A stretch of DNA of 64,000 nucleotides, from contig CBDCWT010000082.1 in assembly GCA_965223305.1 (NCBI GenBank), positions 1 through 64,000 of the forward strand, read 5' to 3'. The notes under the pieces were generated by a model, which ran no database searches, had not been told where the DNA came from, and worked only from the letters and a program-made list of their open reading frames with translations. The position numbers were made by a program, and so were the translations under genes. Below, piece by piece: positions 26,214 to 34,372 of the stretch (its first letter is position 1; every line of letters starts with the position of its first letter). Origin of the DNA: CBDCWT01 sp965223305 (lineage in GTDB: Bacteria; Planctomycetota; Planctomycetia; Pirellulales; Pirellulaceae).

Positions 26214-27782
26214 CTACCGCTGATAGAATTTCGCCAGCTCTTCGACCGTAATACGTCCGTCCCCGTCCGCGTCGGCCGCCTGGGGACTCCTCTTCATCGC
26301 TTGCCATTCGCTAGCCGTCAACACCTGATCGCCATTCTTGTCGAACTGTGCGATCCTTTTGCGGGAAAAGTCCAAATACCGCGACTGCAGCGTGACCTTC
26401 CCCGCCGTAATGCTCGTCGAGCTCGCGGCACGAGACGGCGCAGAAGCAGAAGGCCGGCTGTTGGTTGTGCTGGCCGCGACGGTGCGGGGTGGGGCAGCGG
26501 TCGAGCCACGAATCGCCCCGTTCTCGACCGCCTTGAGACACTCCTGAGGTGTGATGATCTTGTCGCCGTTGAGATCGAATTGAGCAAAGTCACGGATCGT
26601 TCTCGCCGACCAGGCCGAAGCGTACTCCGCCATTGCCAGTTGGCCATCTTCGTTTCGGTCGTCGCGCGCGAACCAATCGGGCAAGCCGCTAGGCAGCCGC
26701 TCCATAGCTGTCTTGACGCGATACGACTTTGGGCCCGTCTTGGCCGCAGTCTTTTCAGCCGGCTGCTCGGGCTTCTCCGCATCGGAGTCCTCGCCACCAC
26801 CTCGTTGAAAACCGCCGCGGCCGCGGAAGCTGCCGCCCCGCCCAAAGCGGCTCCCGTCGCCAAAACGACTGCCGTCACCGTCTCCGCGGCCGCTGAAGCC
26901 GCGAAACCCGCTAAAGCGACTTGAGAAGCGGCTGAATCGATCGCGTCGATCCTCCTCAGATTGGTCCGAAGGATCACCGGAGCGATCCCCTTCCCGAATC
27001 CGCCGCTGCGCGTACCGGATCGCCAGCTCCGACAAAGTCAGCTTTCCGTCGTGATTGCGGTCATAGGCGAGTGGGTCGTCCGACCAACGTCCCCGGCGGA
27101 GCTCGTCGCTGGTCAGCACACCATCTCGGTTGCGGTCATACCGCTGAAATCGCTCTTGCGCATCCCGGCGATCTTCTTCCAAGACCTTAATCGCAAACAC
27201 CTCACCCGCGGCGCCAAAGCCCAACGGCGGGGGAAGCTCCTCCTCGACACCGAAGCCGGGAACCAGCGATTGCAGTTCCGCACTGTCGCTCGTTGTCGTC
27301 CCACGTCTTTCGCTTTCGCCGCCTCCCCGCGCCTGCTCAATCGCCTGAGACAGACGTTCAATGCGAATGGGCTTGGAAAGATCGAGATTCGGCACGGAAC
27401 TAGTCATGCGATCTAGAAAAAAACGGGCTCGGCCTTGGGACTCATCTGGATCAAGACTGCCGTTGCCGTTCGTGTCGAACCGCCGCAGGATGTCTGCTGG
27501 CGAAAACCTGCTGCGAAAATCCCCCCTCGACTCACCGCCGCGGAAGCCCCCCCAAGGAAACCCACCGCCGCGAAAACCCCCTTCAGGAAAGCCTCCCCCA
27601 CGAAAACCGCCACGAAAGCCGCGAAAGCCCTCTGGGCCACCTCGAGAACGGCGGCCCTCTTCATCGTCGCGTCCCCGGGAACGCTCTTCCCGCGAGCCCT
27701 CTGATCTCTGCGCCCAGACTGGCGCAGTCGCCGAAAGCACGCAGACAACCAGCATCGGTAGCCAACAGGCCGACGGTTTCAT
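26214..27782 (-). CDS. Secreted EF-hand protein with Arg/Gly/Phe-rich linkers
   Basis: 522 residues with a signal peptide (MKPSACWLPMLVVCVLSATA... VWAQ). I count seven EF-hand loops: DTNGNGSLDPDE, DRNRDGVLTSDE, DRNHDGKLTLSE, DRNEDGQLAMAE, DLNGDKIITPQE, DKNGDQVLTASE and DADGDGRITVEE. Between them lie low-complexity stretches of Arg, Gly and Phe (residues 30-95 and 290-340). It probably binds calcium outside the cytoplasm. Planctomycetes encode many such proteins, with unknown roles. Direction and position suggest a single-gene transcript. Confidence 0.8.
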   Translation of the reverse strand: MKPSACWLPMLVVCVLSATAPVWAQRSEGSREERSRGRDDEEGRRSRGGPEGFRGFRGGFRGGGFPEGGFRGGGFPWGGFRGGESRGDFRSRFSPADILRRFDTNGNGSLDPDESQGRARFFLDRMTSSVPNLDLSKPIRIERLSQAIEQARGGGESERRGTTTSDSAELQSLVPGFGVEEELPPPLGFGAAGEVFAIKVLEEDRRDAQERFQRYDRNRDGVLTSDELRRGRWSDDPLAYDRNHDGKLTLSELAIRYAQRRIREGDRSGDPSDQSEEDRRDRFSRFSSRFSGFRGFSGRGDGDGSRFGDGSRFGRGGSFRGRGGFQRGGGEDSDAEKPEQPAEKTAAKTGPKSYRVKTAMERLPSGLPDWFARDDRNEDGQLAMAEYASAWSARTIRDFAQFDLNGDKIITPQECLKAVENGAIRGSTAAPPRTVAASTTNSRPSASAPSRAASSTSITAGKVTLQSRYLDFSRKRIAQFDKNGDQVLTASEWQAMKRSPQAADADGDGRITVEELAKFYQR

Positions 27783-27926
27783 GGTCGTTGTTCCTGTTCA
27801 GTGGGTTAGCGGACGGGCGGTTAAGTCTTTATTTTCGTCGATTTGGCCTATCGAATCTACGCTGGATTGTGGCTTCGTGGTAAATCGAGCAGCAAGGCTG
27901 CGTTGTGCTGTCTGCGACTTGGAGGT

Positions 27927-28088
27927 TACGGCACACGGAGTGTGCCTACTACCTTGTTAACGCCGCTACGGCACACGGAGTGTGCCTACTACCTTGTTAA
28001 CGCCGCTACGGCACACGGAGTGTGCCTACTACCTTGTTAACGCCGCTACGGCACACGGAGTGTGCCTGCTACAGTTGTTAAACCCCGC
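27927..28088. repeat. 40-bp tandem repeat with hairpin in each unit
   Basis: Three exact 40-base units beginning TACGGCACACGGAGTGTGCC at 27927, 27967 and 28007, then a degenerate fourth from 28047. Each holds GGCACACGGAGTGTGCC, a seven-pair hairpin with a GGA loop, and the spacer CTTGTTAACGCCGC. It lies in the 420-base gap between the divergent EF-hand and transketolase genes. I see no gene in that gap. Confidence 0.85.
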
Positions 28089-28202
28089 TAGGCCAGCTTG
28101 GTTGCGGACGTTGTGTGACGGTTCATTGACGATAAATGCCTCCTACCGTTAAACTTGCTGCTTCTTTTGCACGCAAAACCTCTGTGCGTAGATCGGTTTG
28201 AA

Positions 28203-30251
28203 ATGGCGGTGACCACGACGAGTATTCAGCAACTTGCAATCAACACGATCCGTACCCTCTCGATGGACGCGGTCCAGCAGGCGAACAGCGGCCATCCTGG
28301 AACTCCCATGGCGTTGGCGCCGGTCGCCTACCTGCTGTGGAACGATCGACTGCGATTCGATCCCCGGCATCCTCATTGGCCGGCCCGCGACCGGTTTGTA
28401 CTTTCCTGCGGCCACGCCTCGATGCTGCTCTACTCGATGTTGCACCTGGCCGGGGTCAAACGGGTCGGCAGCGACGGCCAGGTGCAAGAGGAACTGTCGA
28501 TCTCCTTGGCCGATATCGAGGCGTTCCGGCAGCTGAACAGCCCTTGCGCGGGACACCCCGAATTCGGTCACGCTGCCGGGATTGAGACAACGACCGGTCC
28601 GCTGGGGCAGGGGATTGGCAACAGCGTGGGCATGGCGGCCGCCGCTCGTTGGCTGGCCAGCCGCTACGACCGCCCCGGCTACGGTCTATTCGGCTACGAC
28701 GTCTACGCCTTGTGCAGCGACGGAGATTTGATGGAAGGGGTGGGCTGCGAGGCGGCATCGCTGGCCGGCCATCTCAAACTGGCCAACCTCTGCTGGATCT
28801 ACGACGACAACCACATCACCATTGAAGGTGACACCGAGTTGGCGTTCAGCGAGGACGTGGGCAGCCGCTTCGAAAGCCTGGGGTGGCGTGCGGTGCAAGT
28901 CGATGACGCCAATGACCTGGACGCCCTACAGGCCGCGCTGCAGTCCTTCGACGAGACAGACGATCGTCCCACAATCATCGTCATGCGCAGCGTAATCGGA
29001 TACGGCTCACCGAACAAAGCCAACACGCACGGAGCGCACGGCAGCCCCCTTGGTGAGGACGAAATACGGCTGACCAAAGAGTTCTACGGCTGGCCAGCCG
29101 ACGAGCGATTCCGAGTTCCCCGCGAAGTGACCGACCATTTCGAAGCCGGGATCGGTGCCCGCGGCAGCGAGCTGCACGCGGAATGGAGCAAGCAACTCGA
29201 CGCCTACACCGTCGCGCATCCGGCCGCAGCTGCCGAGCTACGGACCATCTGGGGTGGCGGGCTGCCAGAAGGCTGGGACGCAGACATACCCTCTTTCGAA
29301 CCGGACCCAAAAGGGATGGCAAGCCGCTCCTCGTCGGGCAAGGTGCTCAACGCCATTGCCGAGCGCGTCCCGTGGCTGCTGGGCGGCTCCGCGGACCTGG
29401 CTCCTTCCAACAACACACTGCTCACGGCGCCCACCGCAGGGCACTTCGGAAGCGAGGACTACCGCGGCCGCAACTTCCACTTTGGAATTCGTGAGCACGC
29501 GATGGCCTCCTTCTGCAATGGCCTGGCCCTTTCAGGGCTGCGTCCGTACTGCGGGACGTTCTTCGTCTTTACCGATTATCTGCGGCCGGCACTTCGGTTG
29601 AGCAGTCTGATGCAGCAACCGGTGCTGTACATCCTCACCCATGACTCGATCGGACTCGGCGAGGACGGGCCAACCCACCAGCCAATCGAACACCTCGCCG
29701 CCTGCCGGGCGATACCCGGTCTGCAAGTCATTCGTCCCGCTGATGCGAACGAAGTTGCCGAGTCTTATCGCTGTCTGCTAGCGATCGGAGACCGGCCAGC
29801 GGCGCTGATCCTATCTCGGCAGAACCTGCCCACTTTGCCGGGCGGATCCGCAGCCGGCGTTAGCAAAGGGGCGTATGTGCTGGCCGACGCCGCAGCCGGC
29901 GATCCCACCGTGCTCTTGATGGGCACCGGTAGTGAAGTCGCGGTCTGTTTGGAAGCCTATCACGCATTGCAAGCGGCTGGCATCGCCACCCGTGTTGTCA
30001 GCATGCCGTGCTGGGAGTGGTTCGACGCGCAACCGGCTTCGTATCGCGAGGCCGTGCTACCCTCTACCGCCCGAGTGCGGGTCGGGGTCGAGGCAGGAAT
30101 TCGCCAGGGCTGGGATCGCTATCTCGGCACAGATGGCCTCTTCGTCGGCATGGACACTTTCGGTGCTTCGGCTCCTTACCAGGAACTCTACGAGCAGTTC
30201 GGGATCACCGCCGAGCGGATCGCGGCGCTCGTGCAAAGTGCACTGGAGTAG
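28203..30251 (+). CDS. tkt: Transketolase
   Basis: 682 residues from ATG at 28203 (MAVTTTSIQQLAINTIRTLS). The N-terminal thiamine-diphosphate domain has NSGHPGTPMALAP, TGPLGQGIGNSVGMA and the metal-binding LCSDGDLMEGVGCEAAS...YDDNHITIEG. The pyrimidine domain has GIREHAMASFCNGLAL (catalytic Glu) and THDSIGLGEDGPTHQPIEHL. The C-terminal domain ends LVQSALE. It moves two-carbon ketol units between sugar phosphates in the pentose phosphate pathway. An upstream frame to 28155 is without a family match. The redoxin gene follows 86 bases downstream. Confidence 0.95.
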   Translation: MAVTTTSIQQLAINTIRTLSMDAVQQANSGHPGTPMALAPVAYLLWNDRLRFDPRHPHWPARDRFVLSCGHASMLLYSMLHLAGVKRVGSDGQVQEELSISLADIEAFRQLNSPCAGHPEFGHAAGIETTTGPLGQGIGNSVGMAAAARWLASRYDRPGYGLFGYDVYALCSDGDLMEGVGCEAASLAGHLKLANLCWIYDDNHITIEGDTELAFSEDVGSRFESLGWRAVQVDDANDLDALQAALQSFDETDDRPTIIVMRSVIGYGSPNKANTHGAHGSPLGEDEIRLTKEFYGWPADERFRVPREVTDHFEAGIGARGSELHAEWSKQLDAYTVAHPAAAAELRTIWGGGLPEGWDADIPSFEPDPKGMASRSSSGKVLNAIAERVPWLLGGSADLAPSNNTLLTAPTAGHFGSEDYRGRNFHFGIREHAMASFCNGLALSGLRPYCGTFFVFTDYLRPALRLSSLMQQPVLYILTHDSIGLGEDGPTHQPIEHLAACRAIPGLQVIRPADANEVAESYRCLLAIGDRPAALILSRQNLPTLPGGSAAGVSKGAYVLADAAAGDPTVLLMGTGSEVAVCLEAYHALQAAGIATRVVSMPCWEWFDAQPASYREAVLPSTARVRVGVEAGIRQGWDRYLGTDGLFVGMDTFGASAPYQELYEQFGITAERIAALVQSALE

Positions 30252-30337
30252 ACCTCTATAACCAAAATAGATCGATGCCGCGTACTGAGCATGACGCGGC
30301 TTACGTCTTCTGTCGTAACCCTGCCTGGAGAAAACTC

Positions 30338-30899
30338 ATGCACCACTCCCAAGCTCTTCCCTGCTGCGGTCTGTTCGCGCTGTTGGCGCTGGCGACCGTG
30401 GCGACGGGCACCCGCGGTGACGAAGTCGGAATCGCCATAGGCAAAAAGGCCCCCGGATTCAAGCTCAGCGACCAAGACAAGAGCCAGCACACGCTGCAAG
30501 AGCTACTCAAAAAGGGACCTGTGGCGGCTGGTCTTTTATCGATCTGCGGATTGGTGACCGTACTGCAAGACGCAACTGGTTCAGCTGCAGAAGGACATTG
30601 AGAAGTTCGCACCGTTTCAGGCCCAGCTGGTAGGCATCAGCTACGACTCACAAGAGGTCCTGGCGAAGTTCGCCAAGTTCGGCAAGATCAAGTATCCGCT
30701 GTTGTCAGACCCAGACAGTAAGACCATCACGGCCTACGGCGTGCTGAACGAGAAGGCGCGCGGCCGGCAGGAGGGGATTCCACACCCCATCACGATTGTG
30801 GTGGACCAGCAAGGCACAGTACGAGCGAAACTGCCGGGCAGCGTGCGGCAACGGCACTCAAGCGAGGCGCTGGCAGAGGCGCTGCAGGGTCTCAAGTAG
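30338..30899 (+). CDS. Redoxin (AhpC/TSA-like), candidate selenoprotein, one frameshift
   Basis: The ATG at 30338 gives a signal-like N-terminus (LPCCGLFALLALATVATGTR) and IGKKAPGFKLSDQDK, the standard redoxin opening. After LKKGPVA the frame must lose one base at 30524-30527. It then reads LVFYRSADW, TGA (30555-30557), PYCKTQLVQLQKDIEKF, and continues VGISYDSQEVLAKFAKFG, YPLLSDPDSKTI, IPHPITIVVDQQG to the stop at 30899. The family has Cys where the TGA stands (DWCPYC), giving UxxC if read as selenocysteine. A hairpin lies 14-31 bases after the TGA. A plain disruption by two errors remains possible. Selenocysteine genes (selA, selB, selC, selD) are not in the window. Confidence 0.6.
30572..30588 (+). 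promoter_or_regulatory. Possible bacterial SECIS hairpin
   Basis: GCA (30572-30574) pairs with TGC (30586-30588), and CTG (30576-30578) pairs with CAG (30582-30584) across an A/C mismatch. The loop is GTT at 30579-30581, about 22 bases after the TGA. A short stem with G in the apical loop at this distance is what bacterial SECIS elements show. The helix is weak, so this is only suggestive. Confidence 0.35.
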
Positions 30900-30908
30900 T
30901 CTTGTGGT

Positions 30909-32978
30909 TCAGTGGGCCGCCTTCGGCTCGCGGCCTTCCGGCGGCAGCTCAGGCGTCGATCGGTTGGCAACCGCGGCCGTACCCGGCACGACCAGCGGCA
31001 CAGGTGAGTTCTCGTCGATAATTCGCTGGAGCTCGTCGGCGTCAATCGACTCGACCCGGATCAACAGCTCGGTCAGGGCTTCCAGCGCAGCGCGGCGGGC
31101 TTCCAAAGTGCGGCGGACTTTGACGATCGACTCGTCGATAATGCGTTTGACTTCCTCGTCGATCTCGCTCGCGGTGCGCTCGCTGTGACTACGGACCGTC
31201 TCGTCGCCACCACCAGTAGCCAAGAATGGCGACCGTGACGATTCGCGATAGTTGATCCTCCCCAAGCGACTCATCCCATACTCCATCACCATGCTTCGCG
31301 CGATCTCCGTGCTCCGCTCGAGGTCGTTTTGCGCTCCCGTCGAGATGTCCTCATAGATTAGCTCTTCGGCGATGGTGCCGGCCAGCAAGACCTGAATCCG
31401 GCTTTCCAACTCGGACTTGGTCATCAGGAACCGGTCGCCGTCGGGGCGCTGCATGGTGTAACCCAGCGCGGCCAGGCCGCGCGGAATGATCGAAACTTTG
31501 TGCACAGGATCGGTATTGGGCAGTGAGTAGGCGACCAGTGCGTGGCCGCTTTCGTGATAGGCGACGCGCTGTTTCTCGTCGTCGTTCATCACGCGTTGTT
31601 TCTTTTCGAGACCGGCTGTCACCCGCTCCACACCCTCGTTGAACTCCAACATGCCGACCGTTTTTCGATCGGCCCGGGCAGCCAACAGCGCCGCTTCATT
31701 GACTAGATTCGCCAGATCGGCCCCCACAAAGCCTGGCGTGATCGCCGCGATCTGACTGAGGTCGACGACGCTGTCCAGCTTGACGCTCTTGACGTGGACT
31801 TCGAGGATCGCTTCGCGGCCACGGATGTCGGGGCGATCGACCAGCACGTGGCGATCGAATCGTCCGGGGCGAAGCAAGGCCGGGTCCAGTGTTTCAGGCC
31901 GGTTCGTGGCGGCCATCACAATCACACCTGTGTTCGCCTCGAACCCGTCCATTTCGACCAATAGGGCGTTCAACGTCTGTTCGCGTTCGTCATGACCACC
32001 GATGATGCTCGAGCCGCGACTCTTGCCGAGGGCGTCCAGCTCATCAATGAAGATGATGCAGGGTGCTTTAGATTCTGCCTGCTGGAACATGTCCCGGACC
32101 CGCGCGGCGCCGACGCCGACGAACATCTCGACAAAGTCGCTTCCCGACAGACTAAAGAAGGGGACGCCCGCTTCACCCGCGATCGCTTTGGCGAGCAGTG
32201 TTTTTCCAGTTCCCGGAGGGCCGACCAGCAGCACGCCTTTGGGGATCCGGCCGCCAAGTCTTTGGTATTTGTCGGGCGAGCGGAGAAAGTCGACCACTTC
32301 TTTGACTTCCTCAACTGCCTCGTCGATCCCGGCGACATCGTCGAAAGTCACTCCGATGTCTTCCTGAGCGTAGAGTTTTCCACGACTCCGTCCGAACGAC
32401 ATGGGTGATCCCGCTCCGCCCAGCCGACGCATCATGATGATGAAAAAGACGATGATCAGCGCGGTGATCAGCAGAAACGGAGCGTGCGTCCTCCAGACAC
32501 TCGGCTCCTCTGCGAATCCCCAGCTGACCTTGTTCTCCGACAACAGCAGCCTGACGGTGTCGACCGTGGCGTCAGTCGGTAGAAAATTGGTGCGGAAGGT
32601 TTTGGTCTCTTTTCCACCGGCCCGGGAGCTGGGCGAGATCACCTGGACGTCCACTTTTCCGGTGATCGTTCTTTCGGCAACCGCCACCTCACGCAGGTTG
32701 CTGTACTCGGTTTTGATTCTCTGGTCCTTGACCAGCGTGGTGACGATCAGCGTTCCGTCTTTCCCGTCGACATAGTCTCCATGCACGTCGTCTCGCGTGC
32801 TGTTCTCGATCAGCTGACGGAGATCATCGAACGGAAGCTCTGGCATGGCGAGATTCGCCATCCAGAGCGCGACCAGCATGATGCCCAGCGCGCCGACGAG
32901 CATATACCAGATGAAGTTCTGGTTGCCGCCGCGGGAGCTGTCCGGTTGCCGCCGGCTGGGGCCGCTGTCTTGAGTCAT
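30909..32978 (-). CDS. ftsH: ATP-dependent zinc metalloprotease FtsH
   Basis: 689 residues. Two membrane helices (FIWYMLVGALGIMLVALWMA; APFLLITALIIVFFIIMMRR) flank a periplasmic domain. The AAA domain has Walker A VGPPGTGKTLLAKA, Walker B IIFIDELDALG, and the SRH region ATNRPETLDPALLRPGRFD. The protease domain has HESGHALVAY (HExxH). It degrades misfolded membrane proteins and some regulators. The start ATG at 32978 has GGAGGG eight bases upstream. It is divergent from dxr. The 3' end is ten bases from the redoxin stop, convergent. Confidence 0.95.
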   Translation of the reverse strand: MTQDSGPSRRQPDSSRGGNQNFIWYMLVGALGIMLVALWMANLAMPELPFDDLRQLIENSTRDDVHGDYVDGKDGTLIVTTLVKDQRIKTEYSNLREVAVAERTITGKVDVQVISPSSRAGGKETKTFRTNFLPTDATVDTVRLLLSENKVSWGFAEEPSVWRTHAPFLLITALIIVFFIIMMRRLGGAGSPMSFGRSRGKLYAQEDIGVTFDDVAGIDEAVEEVKEVVDFLRSPDKYQRLGGRIPKGVLLVGPPGTGKTLLAKAIAGEAGVPFFSLSGSDFVEMFVGVGAARVRDMFQQAESKAPCIIFIDELDALGKSRGSSIIGGHDEREQTLNALLVEMDGFEANTGVIVMAATNRPETLDPALLRPGRFDRHVLVDRPDIRGREAILEVHVKSVKLDSVVDLSQIAAITPGFVGADLANLVNEAALLAARADRKTVGMLEFNEGVERVTAGLEKKQRVMNDDEKQRVAYHESGHALVAYSLPNTDPVHKVSIIPRGLAALGYTMQRPDGDRFLMTKSELESRIQVLLAGTIAEELIYEDISTGAQNDLERSTEIARSMVMEYGMSRLGRINYRESSRSPFLATGGGDETVRSHSERTASEIDEEVKRIIDESIVKVRRTLEARRAALEALTELLIRVESIDADELQRIIDENSPVPLVVPGTAAVANRSTPELPPEGREPKAAH

Positions 32979-33047
32979 CAGATCCCTCCAAAGCGGCGGC
33001 TTCAGACGGGAACCGCCAGTGCAGTTTGGCTTTGACGTAAACTACTA

Positions 33048-33053
33048 ATTATA
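33048..33053 (-). promoter_or_regulatory. Candidate -10 box for ftsH
   Basis: The minus strand reads TATAAT here, a perfect -10 hexamer, about 70 bases before the ftsH start. The -35 side is unclear (TTGTCT at a short spacing). Confidence 0.35.
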
Positions 33054-33208
33054 CAACGAATTGGAAAAGACAAACTGGGTTGCCGCGATCCACCCGTCCC
33101 TCTAGAATGCCCTGCCGCTGCAAGTGGCTAATCCTTAAGGACTAATGACGCGAGACACGTCTCACGACGCGGGAGTTTGCGAGTTCCGAGGCCGCACACC
33201 TGATTGCC

Positions 33209-34372
33209 ATGAGCCAACGCGTTCGCAATATCGCAATTCTCGGCTCAACCGGCAGCGTCGGCTGCAGCACGCTGGACGTCGTGGGCTCGTGCGGAGGCCG
33301 ACTTAAGGCGGTTGGACTGACCGCAAACTCTCGGCTGCAACAGCTTTGCGAACAGGCTAACGCCGTGCGGCCACGCTGGATTGTAGCGACCGACCCGATC
33401 GCGGCCAACCGCTTCGACTGGTCCGGCTTACCCCGCGGCACGGGGGTCCTGCACGGGCCTGCTGGGGTCGAGCGTCTGGTGACCCAGGAGGAGGTCGATA
33501 CGGTCGTCGCGGCAATTGTCGGAAGCGCGGGCCTGTGGGGCACCTGGGCCGCGATCGAGGCCGGCAAGACCGTCGCCTTGGCCAACAAAGAGACCCTGGT
33601 GATGGCCGGTCCGCTCGTGATGGAACTCGCCAAGGAACGAGGTGCGCAGATCTTGCCTGTTGACAGCGAACACAACGCCGTCTTCCAGGCTCTGCAGGCC
33701 GGCCGCCGACAGGACATCCGGCGAGTGATTCTGACCGCCAGCGGCGGGCCCTTCCGGCAATTCACCAGCGATGAGTTGGGACGCGTCTCCGTCGACGACG
33801 CCCTGGCACACCCCACATGGGAAATGGGCCCGAAAATTAGCGTCGACTCGGCCACCATGATGAACAAAGCGTTGGAAATCATCGAAGCCCGTTGGCTGTT
33901 CGAGCTGCGCCCGGACCAGATCGCGGTCGTCATCCACCCCCAGTCGATTGTGCACTCCATGGTGGAATTCGTGGATGGGTCAATCGTTGCCCAGATGAGC
34001 CCTCCCGATATGAAGCTGCCGATACAGTACGCGCTCTCCTACCCCGATCGCTGGACGGGACCCTCCGCGAAACTGGACTTCGAGGATGTCCTGGACCTCC
34101 GATTCGAGCCGCCGGACCGGGAACGTTTCCCCGCAATCGAACTGGGGTTCGAAGTGGCTCGCCGGGGTGGAACAGCCGGCGCCGTGCTGAATGCCGCCAA
34201 CGAGCGGGCCGTAGAAGGATTCTTGGCCGGGCAACTGCGGTTTACTCAAATAGTCACCGCCTGCCGCTCAGTATTAGAAAACCATCCGTTTGAAGCACGC
34301 CCAACACTTGATCGCTTGATCGAGTTGGATCGCTGGGCCCGACGCGAGGTAGACAAATGGATCTCTCCCTGA
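33209..34372 (+). CDS. dxr: 1-deoxy-D-xylulose 5-phosphate reductoisomerase
   Basis: 387 residues. NADPH loop LGSTGSVGCSTLDVV at the N-terminus, LANKETLVMAGPLV, and the metal/substrate motifs LPVDSEHNAVFQ, TASGGPFR and MGPKISVDSATMMNKALE are all present. The C-terminal AANERAVEGFL is typical. It makes 2-C-methylerythritol 4-phosphate, the committed step of the non-mevalonate isoprenoid pathway. The 3' end overlaps the start of the rseP-like gene by 16 bases, the common dxr-rseP arrangement, so the two are translated from one message. Confidence 0.95.
   Translation: MSQRVRNIAILGSTGSVGCSTLDVVGSCGGRLKAVGLTANSRLQQLCEQANAVRPRWIVATDPIAANRFDWSGLPRGTGVLHGPAGVERLVTQEEVDTVVAAIVGSAGLWGTWAAIEAGKTVALANKETLVMAGPLVMELAKERGAQILPVDSEHNAVFQALQAGRRQDIRRVILTASGGPFRQFTSDELGRVSVDDALAHPTWEMGPKISVDSATMMNKALEIIEARWLFELRPDQIAVVIHPQSIVHSMVEFVDGSIVAQMSPPDMKLPIQYALSYPDRWTGPSAKLDFEDVLDLRFEPPDRERFPAIELGFEVARRGGTAGAVLNAANERAVEGFLAGQLRFTQIVTACRSVLENHPFEARPTLDRLIELDRWARREVDKWISP

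Noticed and set aside
27927..28088. CRISPR array
   Set aside because: The 40-base units are contiguous with no unique spacers between repeats and no cas genes are near. It is a tandem repeat.
30338..30601. Short protein ending at the TGA of 30599-30601
   Set aside because: This frame leaves the redoxin pattern after GPVA. The conserved sequence continues in the next frame, so the short product is an artefact of the extra base.
33142..33960. 272-codon minus-strand frame
   Set aside because: It is fully antisense to dxr, which has all family motifs.
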